NCBI RefSeq assembly: GCF_050409585.1
Contig: NZ_JBNUPE010000002.1
Span: forward strand, 124,001 to 188,000
Origin: Facklamia sp050409585
GTDB taxonomy: Bacteria > Bacillota > Bacilli > Lactobacillales > Aerococcaceae
Direction of reading: 5' to 3'
Length of the DNA: 64,000 bases
In this document: piece by piece, positions 51,883 through 60,096 of the stretch
Layout: every line of letters starts with the position of its first letter
How positions within the stretch are numbered: the stretch's first letter is position 1
Made by a program: the position numbers and the translations under genes
The notes under the pieces: generated by a model
The model's database searches: none
What the model was told of the DNA's origin: nothing
Seen by the model: the letters and a program-made list of their open reading frames with translations, nothing else

Positions 51883-52283
51883 GAAGAAATCACCTCTTCA
51901 CTTTCCGGAATATTAATTTCATTTTGCATAGTTTGCAAGATCTGTCCGCCAGAAAGCTCATAGTAGAAGCGTTCGCTTTGTAAGCGGACACCAATAATTA
52001 AGTCTGGGTTAATAATAGTGGTAAAAGAACGAATAGAAAAGCCAGTAATGCGCATGAATTCACGGGCAATTTTAAGCTTTTCTGCTTTGGTTAAGGGGAT
52101 CGCTGAAGATAAAAAGAGTCGCTCTCCAGTTAACTCTTTTAAGATTTCTTGACCTTCTTCTTCATCATTAATTTCAATGTCTAGCAGTTCGAAGAGCAGG
52201 TCATCTTCATAGGTGACCTGTCGTCCTGATTTTAGGGCGAGCTCTGCTAAGTCTTCTTGTTTGTGAAGTCTACCGTTGTTCAT
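51879..52283 (-). CDS. atpH: ATP synthase F1 delta subunit, unusually short
   Basis: Peripheral-stalk subunit of only 134 residues where about 175-185 is usual. The C-terminal domain is clear (FLSSAIPLTKAEKLKIAREF, then INPDLIIGVRLQSERFYYEL). The six-helix N-terminal domain that grips the alpha subunits is reduced to about sixty residues, rich in Glu and Leu (DDLLFELLDIEINDEEEGQE). The gene overlaps atpF by 14 bases, so there is no hidden upstream exon or frameshifted piece. Position between atpF and atpA confirms identity. Confidence 0.88.
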   Translation of the reverse strand: MNNGRLHKQEDLAELALKSGRQVTYEDDLLFELLDIEINDEEEGQEILKELTGERLFLSSAIPLTKAEKLKIAREFMRITGFSIRSFTTIINPDLIIGVRLQSERFYYELSGGQILQTMQNEINIPESEEVISS

Positions 52284-52779
52284 CGAGCTCCTCCAATCGA
52301 GTGATAAATTCTTGAATCATTTGACGGTGGTCATCTTCTGAAATTTCACGACGAATGACCTTGCCTGCCATGGCAACTGCCATATGGACTAATGATTCTT
52401 GCATATTTTCGGCAAAGTTTTGTCTTTGTAGTTTTAAATCTTCTTGCGTCATTTGCAGCATTTTGCTTTGTTCTTGACGTGTTTCTTCAATCATCTTGTC
52501 GCGCAGATGATTGGCATCAATTTGTGCTTGACGAATAATTTTTTCAGCTTCTAAGTGAGCTGATTTTAGTTGTGCATCAATTTGTGATAGGGCTTCCTTG
52601 TTCTTATTCTTAGCTTCTTCAGCCGCTTGCCAATCGTCAGTAATTTTCTTCTGACGCGTTTCTAGCATTTGGTTGAAGGGTTTCCATGCGAATTTATGGA
52701 TGACAAAGAGTAAAATCAAAAAGGATGCAAGCGTTAAAAGGGCTTCGCCCAGAATAATAGTAAAGTCCAATATTGACAC
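52270..52779 (-). CDS. atpF: ATP synthase Fo b subunit
   Basis: Peripheral-stalk subunit (169 residues). One N-terminal membrane helix (LGEALLTLASFLILLFVIHKF) is followed by a long charged coiled coil (KKITDDWQAAEEAKNKNKEA onwards) to the C-terminus. Length and layout are normal. It lies 18 bases after atpE on the minus strand. Confidence 0.95.
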   Translation of the reverse strand: MSILDFTIILGEALLTLASFLILLFVIHKFAWKPFNQMLETRQKKITDDWQAAEEAKNKNKEALSQIDAQLKSAHLEAEKIIRQAQIDANHLRDKMIEETRQEQSKMLQMTQEDLKLQRQNFAENMQESLVHMAVAMAGKVIRREISEDDHRQMIQEFITRLEELDEQR

Positions 52780-52797
52780 TCCTTAAATAGTTGATGG

Positions 52798-53010
52798 TTA
52801 GCTAAAGATTAAGATAAAGGAAATAACAACAGCGATAATCGGAACAGCCTCAATCAGACCAACACCTAGGAACATTAAAGCCCTTAATTGTGAGTCTAAT
52901 TCGGGTTGACGTGAAATGGATTCGATGGTTTTAGAAATAACCATTCCGTTACCAATTGACGCACCTAGGGCAGCGATTCCGACAGCAAGTGCAGCAGCTA
53001 ATTCAGTCAT
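52798..53010 (-). CDS. atpE: ATP synthase Fo c subunit
   Basis: Rotor-ring subunit (70 residues), a helical hairpin. Helix 1 is glycine-rich (AALAVGIAALGASIGNGMVI), the polar loop is SRQPELDSQ, and helix 2 carries the ion-binding glutamate in GLIEAVPIIAVVISFI. I do not see the helix-1 glutamine of sodium-type rings, so proton coupling is likely. AAAGGAG precedes its start. Confidence 0.96.
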   Translation of the reverse strand: MTELAAALAVGIAALGASIGNGMVISKTIESISRQPELDSQLRALMFLGVGLIEAVPIIAVVISFILIFS

Positions 53011-53034
53011 ATTTAAATCTCCTTTGTATTTGGA

Positions 53035-53742
53035 TTAGTGATTAATTTTGTGTGATAAATAAACCATAGTTAAAGTGGTAAAAATATAAGCTTGGATAGC
53101 ACCAATAAAGACAGAGAAGCCTTGCCAGACAAATTGTAAGGGAATGGCAATTACCCAAGTAAATGGAATGAAGACCATAGCGAATTTAGCAATCAGTCCG
53201 ACTAAAACTTCCCCGGCAAAAATATTACCAAACAAACGTAAGGCCAAGGTGGTTGTATTGATTGTTTCCTCAACCAATTGTAAAGGTAATTTTAAAATAT
53301 TTGGGCGAGCGTAAAAGTTTTTAAAGTGACCTCCTAAACCATTCTTTTTAATCCCTAAAATGTGACCTGATAAAATAGCAATAATTGCTAGGGAAATGGT
53401 TACGATAGGATCAGCCGTTGGGCTTCGCCAAAATGATTCATGCTCTGTCACAATTAAAAAGGGGAGTCCAATTAAGTTTGACACAAAAACGAACAAGAAA
53501 AAGGTCAACCCTAGATTGACATAAACACTTTGGTGCTGGCCGAGGGTTGAGTCACAGATGCCTTCAACAAATTCAATGATGATTTCCATCAAAACTTGGA
53601 ATTTGGAAGGATGATTGGCTGATAATCTGCGGCTAACTAATAAGCACAACACCGTGATGATGGCTACCACGACCAGGGTGGCTATCAAGGTGTTGAAGTT
53701 AAAAGATAGGCCGAGAAAACGAACAATCGGTGTATCTTCCAT
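53035..53742 (-). CDS. atpB: ATP synthase Fo a subunit
   Basis: Stator channel subunit (235 residues) with five or so membrane segments. The essential arginine is in TLALRLFGNIFAGEVL, and the late helix has FVFIGAIQAYIFTTLTMVYL-like sequence (residues about 210-230). It is the first structural gene of the minus-strand operon; neither atpI nor atpZ is seen upstream. In lactic acid bacteria this enzyme mostly runs as a proton pump for pH homeostasis. Confidence 0.95.
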   Translation of the reverse strand: MEDTPIVRFLGLSFNFNTLIATLVVVAIITVLCLLVSRRLSANHPSKFQVLMEIIIEFVEGICDSTLGQHQSVYVNLGLTFFLFVFVSNLIGLPFLIVTEHESFWRSPTADPIVTISLAIIAILSGHILGIKKNGLGGHFKNFYARPNILKLPLQLVEETINTTTLALRLFGNIFAGEVLVGLIAKFAMVFIPFTWVIAIPLQFVWQGFSVFIGAIQAYIFTTLTMVYLSHKINH

Positions 53743-53842
53743 TCAGATTCCTTCTTTCATAAGTTTTAATGCTGATTTTACACTTATTAAACAGTTAAAC
53801 TATTTTTCTAAGAAAAAAAGTAAAATTTTAGCACTTATATCC

Positions 53843-53870
53843 ACTATAGCATAATTTTTATGACTTTCAA
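53843..53870 (-). promoter_or_regulatory. Promoter of the atp operon
   Basis: On the minus strand TTGAAA (53870-53865) and TATAGT (53848-53843) are 16 bases apart, and TGC before the -10 makes it an extended -10 promoter. It lies about 100 bases before atpB. Confidence 0.7.
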
Positions 53871-54133
53871 AAGAAATCGTAGTGCTTTGGCTTTTATAGC
53901 TGTTTAACCTTTAAGTTAACTTGTTAAAGTTTTTTAATAATTATGGAGTTATTTATTGATAGCATAGGGGATACAATCGTTTTTTATTCGCTTACATAAA
54001 ACGGCATAAATTATTATTTAAGTGGTGCAATATTATACAATATAAAAACACGAATATTAGAAAAAAATTTTATTTTTATTTGTGTTTTCTGAAATTTCTT
54101 ATTTATTATCGACCTCCATAGCCTTTATAATTT
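53871..54133. other. AT-rich intergenic region between galU and atp operons
   Basis: About 260 very AT-rich bases with a few short inverted runs (such as TTAAC/GTTAA around 53907-53927). No reading frame or RNA gene could be supported. Confidence 0.5.
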
Positions 54134-54172
54134 CTAAAATAAAAAGCAGAGTCATAAATTGACACTGCTTTT
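54134..54172 (-). terminator. Rho-independent terminator after the tandem galU genes
   Basis: AAAAGCAG (54142-54149) pairs with CTGCTTTT (54165-54172), with an inner GTCA/TGAC pair. On the minus strand the stem is followed by T-rich sequence. Confidence 0.8.
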
Positions 54173-54176
54173 ATAA

Positions 54177-55058
54177 CTATTCATTCGCAAACTTTTCAGC
54201 TAAATTTTTAAGATAAGGGATAAATTCCTCTTTAACTTCAGGATGATCGATGGCGAATATAATAGAAGCTTTGAGCATCCCTTTAGCATCTCCTACTTCA
54301 AACCATTCGCCTTGATATTCGTAAGCTAATAGGGGATGCGTTTTTTGTAATTCAATTAAGGCGTCAGTCAATTCCACTTCACCTGTTGCTCCAACTTCAA
54401 GTTGGTCTAGGATGGAAAAGATTGTCGGTTCTAGGATATAACGCCCCGCTGCAGCCATATTTGAAGACGGTTGATCTTGTGGTTTTTCTATCATATCGAG
54501 GACTTGAAAGACGTGAGGGGTAGCTGTTTTTTCAATAGCTAAGATACCATAATTTTTGGTCTTATCAGGATCGACACGAACGCCGGCAATTACTGTTTGT
54601 CTTTTTTCCGCATAGAGATCAATAATCTGTTTGGAAAGATTTTCTCCCCTTATAATATCATCTCCTAAGAGTAGTAAGAAGGGATCATTGCCGATAAAGG
54701 CTTTGGCGTGACGAACTGCATCACCCAGTCCTCTTGGATGGTGTTGTCTGGTATAATGAATATTTAAGTTAGATGTTTCAGTGGCTAGTTTAAGGAGTTT
54801 CTCCTTCCCTTTGGCTTTTAAATTTTGTTCGAGGGTAAAGTTGGCATCAAAATGATCTTCTATTTCTTGTTTTCCTTTACCAGTAATAATTAAAATATCT
54901 TCAATCCCAGCCGCAATAGCCTCTTCAACAATGAATTGAATGGCCGGCTTATCGATAATAGGTAAGATTTCTTTAGCAATTGCCTTGGTGGCTGGCAAAA
55001 AGCGCGTGCCTAGACCAGCGGCTGGAATAACAGCTTTTTTAACTTGAACCTTAGTCAT
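54177..55058 (-). CDS. UTP-glucose-1-phosphate uridylyltransferase paralogue, copy 3
   Basis: A 293-residue GalU-family nucleotidyltransferase. The loop is PAAGLGTRFLPATKAIAKEI, with Ala-Lys-Glu-Ile where the other two copies read Pro-Lys-Glu-Met; LLLLGDDII and MIEKPQDQP are present. It is the most divergent of the three copies in this window, so it may have another sugar-phosphate preference. It lies nine bases after the second copy on the minus strand, forming a tandem pair. GGAGG precedes its start. Confidence 0.88.
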   Translation of the reverse strand: MTKVQVKKAVIPAAGLGTRFLPATKAIAKEILPIIDKPAIQFIVEEAIAAGIEDILIITGKGKQEIEDHFDANFTLEQNLKAKGKEKLLKLATETSNLNIHYTRQHHPRGLGDAVRHAKAFIGNDPFLLLLGDDIIRGENLSKQIIDLYAEKRQTVIAGVRVDPDKTKNYGILAIEKTATPHVFQVLDMIEKPQDQPSSNMAAAGRYILEPTIFSILDQLEVGATGEVELTDALIELQKTHPLLAYEYQGEWFEVGDAKGMLKASIIFAIDHPEVKEEFIPYLKNLAEKFANE

Positions 55059-55067
55059 AATAACCTC

Positions 55068-55940
55068 CTATAAGCGCTCGTCAACAGTGGACTTGATAAA
55101 TTTAATTAAGTCATCGCGTAAATCCGGAAGACTGAGACCATATTCTATTACTGTCTTCATATAACCGAATTTATTTCCTACATCATAACGATGTCCATTA
55201 AACTCCAGGGCGAAGACGCGTTGGATTTTATTCAAGCGATCGATGGCATCAGTTAATTGAATCTCGTTACCAGCCCCAGCTGTTTGTGTTTCTAATAGTG
55301 AAAAGATTTCTGGTGTTAATAGGTAGCGGCCGATGATAGCTAAATTGGACGGTGCGACTTCGGGTGTTGGCTTTTCGACAAACCGTCTCACATTATAAAT
55401 ACCTTTTTTGTATTGGCGCTCCGGATCAATGACACCGTATTTGGAGGTATCTTGAGGTGGGATTGACATGACTGCTAGAGTAGAGGCATGGGTATCTTTA
55501 TAATTATCGATTAATTGTTTGGTCAAGGGAACCGTATCGGTCATTAAGTCATCGCCTAACATGACGATAAAAGGTTCATCTCCTACAAAATTCTTGGCTT
55601 GTAAAACAGCGTGGCCCAGGCCCTTTGGATAAGATTGACGTTTAAAGAAGAGGTTAATCTTATTAAGATCTTTGACAGTGGTTAGTAATTCTTCTTTACC
55701 TTTAGCTTCTAAGACGGCTTCTAACTCCTCATTGGCATCAAAATGGTCTTCAATGGGCCGCTTAGACCGTCCGGTCACAATTAAGATATCCTCGATACCT
55801 GATTGAAGGGCTTCTTCCACAATAAACTGAATAGTCGGTTTATTAATGATAGGAAGCATTTCTTTAGGCATGGCCTTTGTTGCAGGAAGAAACCTAGTTC
55901 CAAGCCCTGCTGCGGGGATGACGGCTTTTCTAACTTTCAT
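55068..55940 (-). CDS. galU: UTP-glucose-1-phosphate uridylyltransferase, copy 2
   Basis: A 290-residue GalU. Motifs are PAAGLGTRFLPATKAMPKEM, VEEALQSGIEDILIVTGRSK, MLGDDLM and RFVEKPTPE. It is closer to the capsule-locus copy (33538) than to its tandem neighbour. The start at 55940 has AAAGGAG seven bases upstream; a further in-frame ATG at 55967 lacks such a site. It probably supplies UDP-glucose for glycolipid and teichoic acid synthesis, while the 33538 copy serves the capsule; that division is an inference. Confidence 0.92.
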   Translation of the reverse strand: MKVRKAVIPAAGLGTRFLPATKAMPKEMLPIINKPTIQFIVEEALQSGIEDILIVTGRSKRPIEDHFDANEELEAVLEAKGKEELLTTVKDLNKINLFFKRQSYPKGLGHAVLQAKNFVGDEPFIVMLGDDLMTDTVPLTKQLIDNYKDTHASTLAVMSIPPQDTSKYGVIDPERQYKKGIYNVRRFVEKPTPEVAPSNLAIIGRYLLTPEIFSLLETQTAGAGNEIQLTDAIDRLNKIQRVFALEFNGHRYDVGNKFGYMKTVIEYGLSLPDLRDDLIKFIKSTVDERL

Positions 55941-56106
55941 AGACAATCTCCTTTGTTTGTAATCCATTTTATCATACGGCTTTTATCTGATATTCTCAAG
56001 CCATGTCAATTCTTAAATAGCCTCAAAGTTTTTAAAGTGATTAGTGATAAGTTAGTATTTTTTGTGAATTTCTAGAAATCGCCTCGTAAATAACTTATAA
56101 TAACTA

Positions 56107-56115
56107 TGCTATTAT
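56107..56115 (+). promoter_or_regulatory. Extended -10 promoter of the LCP gene
   Basis: TGCTATTAT (TG-N-TATTAT) lies 18 bases before the LCP start codon, giving a very short leader with GAAAGGAAG as ribosome site. Confidence 0.5.
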
Positions 56116-56133
56116 AGAAAGGAAGATGGAACA

Positions 56134-57027
56134 ATGTCCAAAAAACTAATTAAATATATTACTGTCTTTGCTTTATTCATGACATCATTATTCACAACTA
56201 CTGTGACTACCCATGCTATGGATATTAATAAGCCATTCTCAGTCTTACTTTTAGGGATTGATACGGGCGATTTAGGTCGAACAGAAGTTGGGCGTTCAGA
56301 TGTTATGATGGTTGCTACGATAAATCCTAAGGAAGAAAATATTGTCATTACCTCTATTCCTCGTGACTCCTATGTTGATATTCCTGATAGAGGAATGGAT
56401 AAAATCAATCACGCTTATGCCTTTGGGGGACCAGAATTGTCAGTTGAAACAGTCGAAAACTGGTTAGATATTGAAATTCCATACTATATTACCGTTGATA
56501 TGAAAGGCTTAGCTGATGTAGTTGATTCTGTAGGAGGAATTGATGTTGTTCCACCAACTTCTTTTGAAATCAGCGGTTATAGTTTTACTGAAGGTCAAGA
56601 ACTACATTTAGATGGTGAGATGGCGCTTGCTTACGTTAGAGAACGCTACAATTCTGGTGGCGACTATGCTCGTCAAAAGCGTCAACGTCAAGTGGTAGTT
56701 GGTATTGCCCAATCTACTTTAAATAAAAGCAGAGGTATTAAAGAAGTAATAGATATGACGACGGCTATTAACAAATATGTGGGGATGAATCTCAATATGT
56801 TTGATTTGGGTAAGCTAGTAATTTCACACTTAGATATGCGTCCAACGCTAACCTTTAATCAATTTGAAGGTGAAGGCTTTATGTTAGACGGCATCTATTA
56901 TGATCAAATTACTGAAGAGTCCTTTAATAAGAATCAACAAATTATTAAGGACGAGTTAGACGGTAAGCTTACCAATAATTCAGAAAATGAAGAAAGCTTT
57001 AAATTAGAAAAAGAATCGGATAAATAA
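56134..57027 (+). CDS. LCP (LytR-CpsA-Psr) family cell-wall polymer ligase
   Basis: A 297-residue membrane-anchored phosphotransferase that attaches capsule or teichoic acid to peptidoglycan. An N-terminal signal anchor (residues about 5-27) is followed by the LCP domain: FSVLLLGIDTGDLG, RSDVMMVATINP, SIPRDSYVDIP, KINHAYAFGG and LAYVRERYNSGGDYARQKRQ, with the conserved arginines. Located next to galU genes but away from the capsule locus, it may be the ligase for that capsule. The C-terminal tail is short and charged. A strong terminator follows. Confidence 0.93.
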   Translation: MSKKLIKYITVFALFMTSLFTTTVTTHAMDINKPFSVLLLGIDTGDLGRTEVGRSDVMMVATINPKEENIVITSIPRDSYVDIPDRGMDKINHAYAFGGPELSVETVENWLDIEIPYYITVDMKGLADVVDSVGGIDVVPPTSFEISGYSFTEGQELHLDGEMALAYVRERYNSGGDYARQKRQRQVVVGIAQSTLNKSRGIKEVIDMTTAINKYVGMNLNMFDLGKLVISHLDMRPTLTFNQFEGEGFMLDGIYYDQITEESFNKNQQIIKDELDGKLTNNSENEESFKLEKESDK

Positions 57028-57033
57028 ATGAAA

Positions 57034-57079
57034 ACAGACAGCTAGCATAGCATCATTGCCCCTAGCTGTCTGTTTTTTT
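57034..57079 (+). terminator. Rho-independent terminator after the LCP gene
   Basis: ACAGACAGCTAG (57034-57045) and CTAGCTGTCTGT (57062-57073) form a perfect 12-bp stem followed by seven T. Confidence 0.92.
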
Positions 57080-57080
57080 A

Positions 57081-57109
57081 TTGTTTTAAAAGCGTTTTCT
57101 CTATATAAT
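57081..57109 (+). promoter_or_regulatory. Promoter with cre-like sequence in the spacer
   Basis: TTGTTT (57081-57086) and TATAAT (57104-57109) are 17 bases apart. TAAAAGCGTTTTCT at 57087-57100 matches the cre pattern at 12 of 14 positions. Confidence 0.55.
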
Positions 57110-57153
57110 AAGAATAATTTTAAAAATAAATTTGATGAGTGGGTGACAATAAA

Positions 57154-57876
57154 ATGAAGAACTTTAAAGGCTTTTTAACAGCTGGCCATTTAAAGTGGTT
57201 GGCTTTAATTTTTATGATCATTGACCATACAGCTGTTGTTCTGATCGAAATGGGCATCTTTAGACATCAGAGTGATTACAGCTATGAATTCTTAAGCCAG
57301 ATGGTAAGCGTTTATGAAATTATGCGAAATATTGGGCGCTTAGCTTTTCCAATCTATCTTTATCTATTATTAGAAGGTTATCATCATACTAAAAATTTGA
57401 AGCGTTATTTTATGCGTTTGGGGTTTTTAGCAGTGATATCGGAAATACCTTTTGATTTAGCCTTTGCTGATCAAGTCTTTTATTGGAGCCATCAAAATGT
57501 TTTCATAGAATTATTGATTGCCTTAATGCTTTTTGTAAGTCTGGATTATTTTAAAGATCGTTGGTTGATGCGTTTAGTGAGTGTCGGCTTATGCTTTGGC
57601 TTAGCATATTTAACTATGGCAGATTATGACTTATTTGGTTTATTAGCTGCTTTAATTTTTTATTTTGCTTATGGTAAACGATTAAGAGAGGCGCTAGCCG
57701 TTCTGCCAGCCTTTGCTTTTGAGTATTTCATGCCCACTGTCTTTCTAAGCAGTCTATTTATTCTTTTTTATAATGGTAAGCGTGGTAGGGTTCAACAAGC
57801 CTTTCACTATTGGGCCTATCCGGGACATATTTTATTGCTTTATCTAATTAAATTAATGCTTTTTAAATCCAATTAA
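57154..57876 (+). CDS. TraX family membrane protein
   Basis: A 240-residue polytopic protein of the TraX family. The signature is HLKWLALIFMIIDHTAVVLI at the N-terminus, followed by MRNIGRLAFPIYLYLLLEGY and ISEIPFDLAF, with about seven hydrophobic segments. TraX acetylates pilin in the F plasmid system; chromosomal Firmicute members have no assigned substrate and probably acylate an envelope component. ATG 57154 follows GGGTG by eight bases and is preferred over GTG 57139. Confidence 0.88.
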   Translation: MKNFKGFLTAGHLKWLALIFMIIDHTAVVLIEMGIFRHQSDYSYEFLSQMVSVYEIMRNIGRLAFPIYLYLLLEGYHHTKNLKRYFMRLGFLAVISEIPFDLAFADQVFYWSHQNVFIELLIALMLFVSLDYFKDRWLMRLVSVGLCFGLAYLTMADYDLFGLLAALIFYFAYGKRLREALAVLPAFAFEYFMPTVFLSSLFILFYNGKRGRVQQAFHYWAYPGHILLLYLIKLMLFKSN

Positions 57877-57900
57877 AAATCGGTTTTTGGCTATCGGTTT

Positions 57901-58680
57901 TTAGCTTAGGAAGGGCAGGAGTATTTGACTAAGAAGAATTCCTAGGGTATACCCAATAGTCAGAGAAATGATGACCATTATTGCATCAATGCCCTTGATT
58001 ATACCAGCAAGATTGTTCCCTTTAAGAATATCGCGCATGGCATTGGTCGTTGAAGTTACTGGATAATTTGGCATGATCATAGCTCCTAAAATAATGCCTG
58101 GATGAATGGTTGAAGGGAAACTAGCATCAATCCATTTTACGGCTAAAGATCCTAGAGCGATGGATAAGATATTAAAGAAAAAGTCAGTGAGAAAAGTTGT
58201 TTTGCGCCAATATTCTAAAGCTAGTATGAGACAAGCAATTAGAAAAGCGACCAACATATCGATATTAGTTCCGCCAAAGAGAATGACGAAGAGGACCATC
58301 AGGATTAGGTTAATGTATTTAATTAAAAAGCCATACTTATCATCCTTGATATTTTTCATGGCTTCATAGGCTTGATCAACAGATATTGCGCCAGAAACAT
58401 AGGATCTAGAAATATCATTTACTTTAGCGATGTGTTGGATATTGTTTTGTCGCTGATTTATGCGGACAATACCAGAAAAACTATATTCTGCCAAGTCTGT
58501 ATCTGTTAGCGATAAAAAAAGACCGGTGGTGTTGGAATAGCTAGAAGGGGAGTCAAGGCCAGTTGTTTGAAGGATTCTCAAAGTCGTGTCTTCAACACGG
58601 TGTTCCTCGGCATTGGATTCTAAAAGAATCTTCCCAGCTAAACGTGCTAATTTAAAAACTTTCTTATAGAAAATACGCAT
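57901..58680 (-). CDS. ThrE-type threonine/serine exporter, DUF1212 half
   Basis: A 259-residue protein. The N-terminal cytoplasmic part is typical of the ThrE/YjjP family (KLARLAGKILLESNAEEHRV, SYSNTTGLFLSL), and five or so membrane segments follow (residues about 120-255). In two-gene systems a smaller DUF3815/YjjB partner is encoded next door. Here the neighbours are traX (convergent) and a pseudogene remnant, so the partner is absent locally. It probably exports small hydroxylated amino acids if a partner exists elsewhere. GGAGGGTGG precedes the start. Confidence 0.85.
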   Translation of the reverse strand: MRIFYKKVFKLARLAGKILLESNAEEHRVEDTTLRILQTTGLDSPSSYSNTTGLFLSLTDTDLAEYSFSGIVRINQRQNNIQHIAKVNDISRSYVSGAISVDQAYEAMKNIKDDKYGFLIKYINLILMVLFVILFGGTNIDMLVAFLIACLILALEYWRKTTFLTDFFFNILSIALGSLAVKWIDASFPSTIHPGIILGAMIMPNYPVTSTTNAMRDILKGNNLAGIIKGIDAIMVIISLTIGYTLGILLSQILLPFLS

Positions 58681-58811
58681 TCAACCACCCTCCTTCTTTT
58701 TTATATTTTAGAACCTATTGCTTTAAAAGGCAAGGAGAGTCAATCAATTGGTCGAGTACTATGAGTAAAGTATAATAATTGTTAAATAATTAATTACGAA
58801 AGGACGAACCT

Positions 58812-58895
58812 ATGGCTTATCAAGCGAAAACCAAACAAACTCAAGCTAGCGTTAAAGCATTTATTCAAAGCATCGAAAAAAGAAAAGTGTCATGA
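58812..58895 (+). pseudogene. Truncated DUF1801-type gene remnant
   Basis: From ATG 58812 (after GAAAGGACG) 27 codons read MAYQAKTKQTQASVKAFIQS and on to KRKVS, then TGA. This matches the start of DUF1801 proteins (pattern K-T-x-T-x-x-S-V-x-x-F-I), which normally run to about 110-140 residues. The remainder is missing, and the next gene's ribosome site begins about 15 bases later, pointing to a deletion. Confidence 0.6.
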
Positions 58896-58921
58896 TACAA
58901 TAATCATAAAGGGGTGATTTA

Positions 58922-59923
58922 ATGGATCAATCAAGTTTACTGATCAATGATTCCACAATTGAGCATTTAATTACCATGGAAGATACCGTTGAAATTATTG
59001 ACAATGTTTTTAAAGAATTTGCGGCTGGTCAAGTGGTTAATCCAGGTAAGGTAACTTTGGATATGGGGGAAACGGGAGGCTGGCCTTTTCATGAAGCCTT
59101 TCTTAACGCCATGCCAGCTTATTTAGGCTCTCTAAAAGTAGCAGGTCAAAAATTTGTGGGAGGTTTTGCAGGAGAACGAGCTAAAGCGGGTTTACCCTTT
59201 ATTAATGCGATGATCATGCTAGTCGATGCTAGAATGGGTAATTTTATTTCAGTATTAGATGGGACACGGATTTCGAATATGCGAACCGGAGCGCAAGCAG
59301 CTGTAGCTTTAAAATATATGCTTAATAAGCCTAAGGTTAAAATGGGTATCTTCGGCGCTGGTCAACAAGCTAGACAGGTTACTCATGCCATTTCAACTGT
59401 TTTTGAGATAGTAGAATTAAGGGTTTGGAATATCCACCACGATACAGCCGAAGAGTTTAAAGAGGATATGCAAAAATATGTCCAAGGCGCCATTAAAATC
59501 TGTGAAGACGGTCAAGAGGCTTGTCAAGTAGACGCGGTCTTTACCCTAACTCCTTCTAAGGTTGCTTTAATAAAAGAAGAGTGGGTACAAAAAGGAACTA
59601 TCGTTTTCCCAATGGGATCCTACCAAGAAATTGAATACGAATTGATCCACCAAGCAGATGCTATTGTGGTCGACCACGTCAGTCAAGCTCTTAATCGTGG
59701 AATCTTGAAACCTCTCTATCAGTCAGGTCAAATTTTAGAAGAAGATATCACAGCTACTTTGGCTGAACTTTCTGAGAGTCCGAGTGAAAAGATTGATCCA
59801 AAAAATCAGCGCATCATCTGTATTCCAATTGGAATCGGTGCCACGGATGTAGCTGTCGCTCACGAAGTCTATCAAAGGGCCTTAGCACAAGGATTGGGAA
59901 CTTCCTTTGATTTTACCGCTTAA
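58922..59923 (+). CDS. Ornithine cyclodeaminase/mu-crystallin family protein
   Basis: A 333-residue NAD(P)-dependent enzyme. The substrate-binding N-terminal half includes GGWPFHEAFLNAMPAY, KFVGGF and LDGTRISNMRTGAQAAVA, and the Rossmann motif is MGIFGAGQQARQVTHAI. Family members are ornithine cyclodeaminases, alanine or ketimine reductases, and SbnB-like synthases, and the reaction cannot be chosen from sequence. GGGGTGA precedes ATG 58922. It follows a DUF1801 remnant and stands alone. Confidence 0.85.
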   Translation: MDQSSLLINDSTIEHLITMEDTVEIIDNVFKEFAAGQVVNPGKVTLDMGETGGWPFHEAFLNAMPAYLGSLKVAGQKFVGGFAGERAKAGLPFINAMIMLVDARMGNFISVLDGTRISNMRTGAQAAVALKYMLNKPKVKMGIFGAGQQARQVTHAISTVFEIVELRVWNIHHDTAEEFKEDMQKYVQGAIKICEDGQEACQVDAVFTLTPSKVALIKEEWVQKGTIVFPMGSYQEIEYELIHQADAIVVDHVSQALNRGILKPLYQSGQILEEDITATLAELSESPSEKIDPKNQRIICIPIGIGATDVAVAHEVYQRALAQGLGTSFDFTA

Positions 59924-60019
59924 TTATTTATTGACCAACATCCTAGAGCTTCTTTTAAGAGCGAGCAATACTTATATTTCCCCTATATTAAAAGTAGGTT
60001 AAATTGAGTCGTTTAAGAT

Positions 60020-60046
60020 TACAAACGCTTACATTTTGTTTATAAT
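60020..60046 (+). promoter_or_regulatory. Promoter with cre-like sequence
   Basis: TATAAT at 60041-60046 is a clear -10 box. TACAAACGCTTACA at 60020-60033 matches the cre pattern on the reverse strand at 12 of 14 positions and would cover the -35 area, where no good TTGACA is seen. Confidence 0.45.
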
Positions 60047-60096
60047 GGTTTTAAGTGACTTTCAGTTAAAAAATAGGTTTAGAAAAGAGGGTTTCG

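Noticed and set aside
53871..54133. Possible small genes between galU and atpB
   Set aside because: The region is very AT-rich with stops in all frames; no ribosome site and start pair leads to a believable protein.
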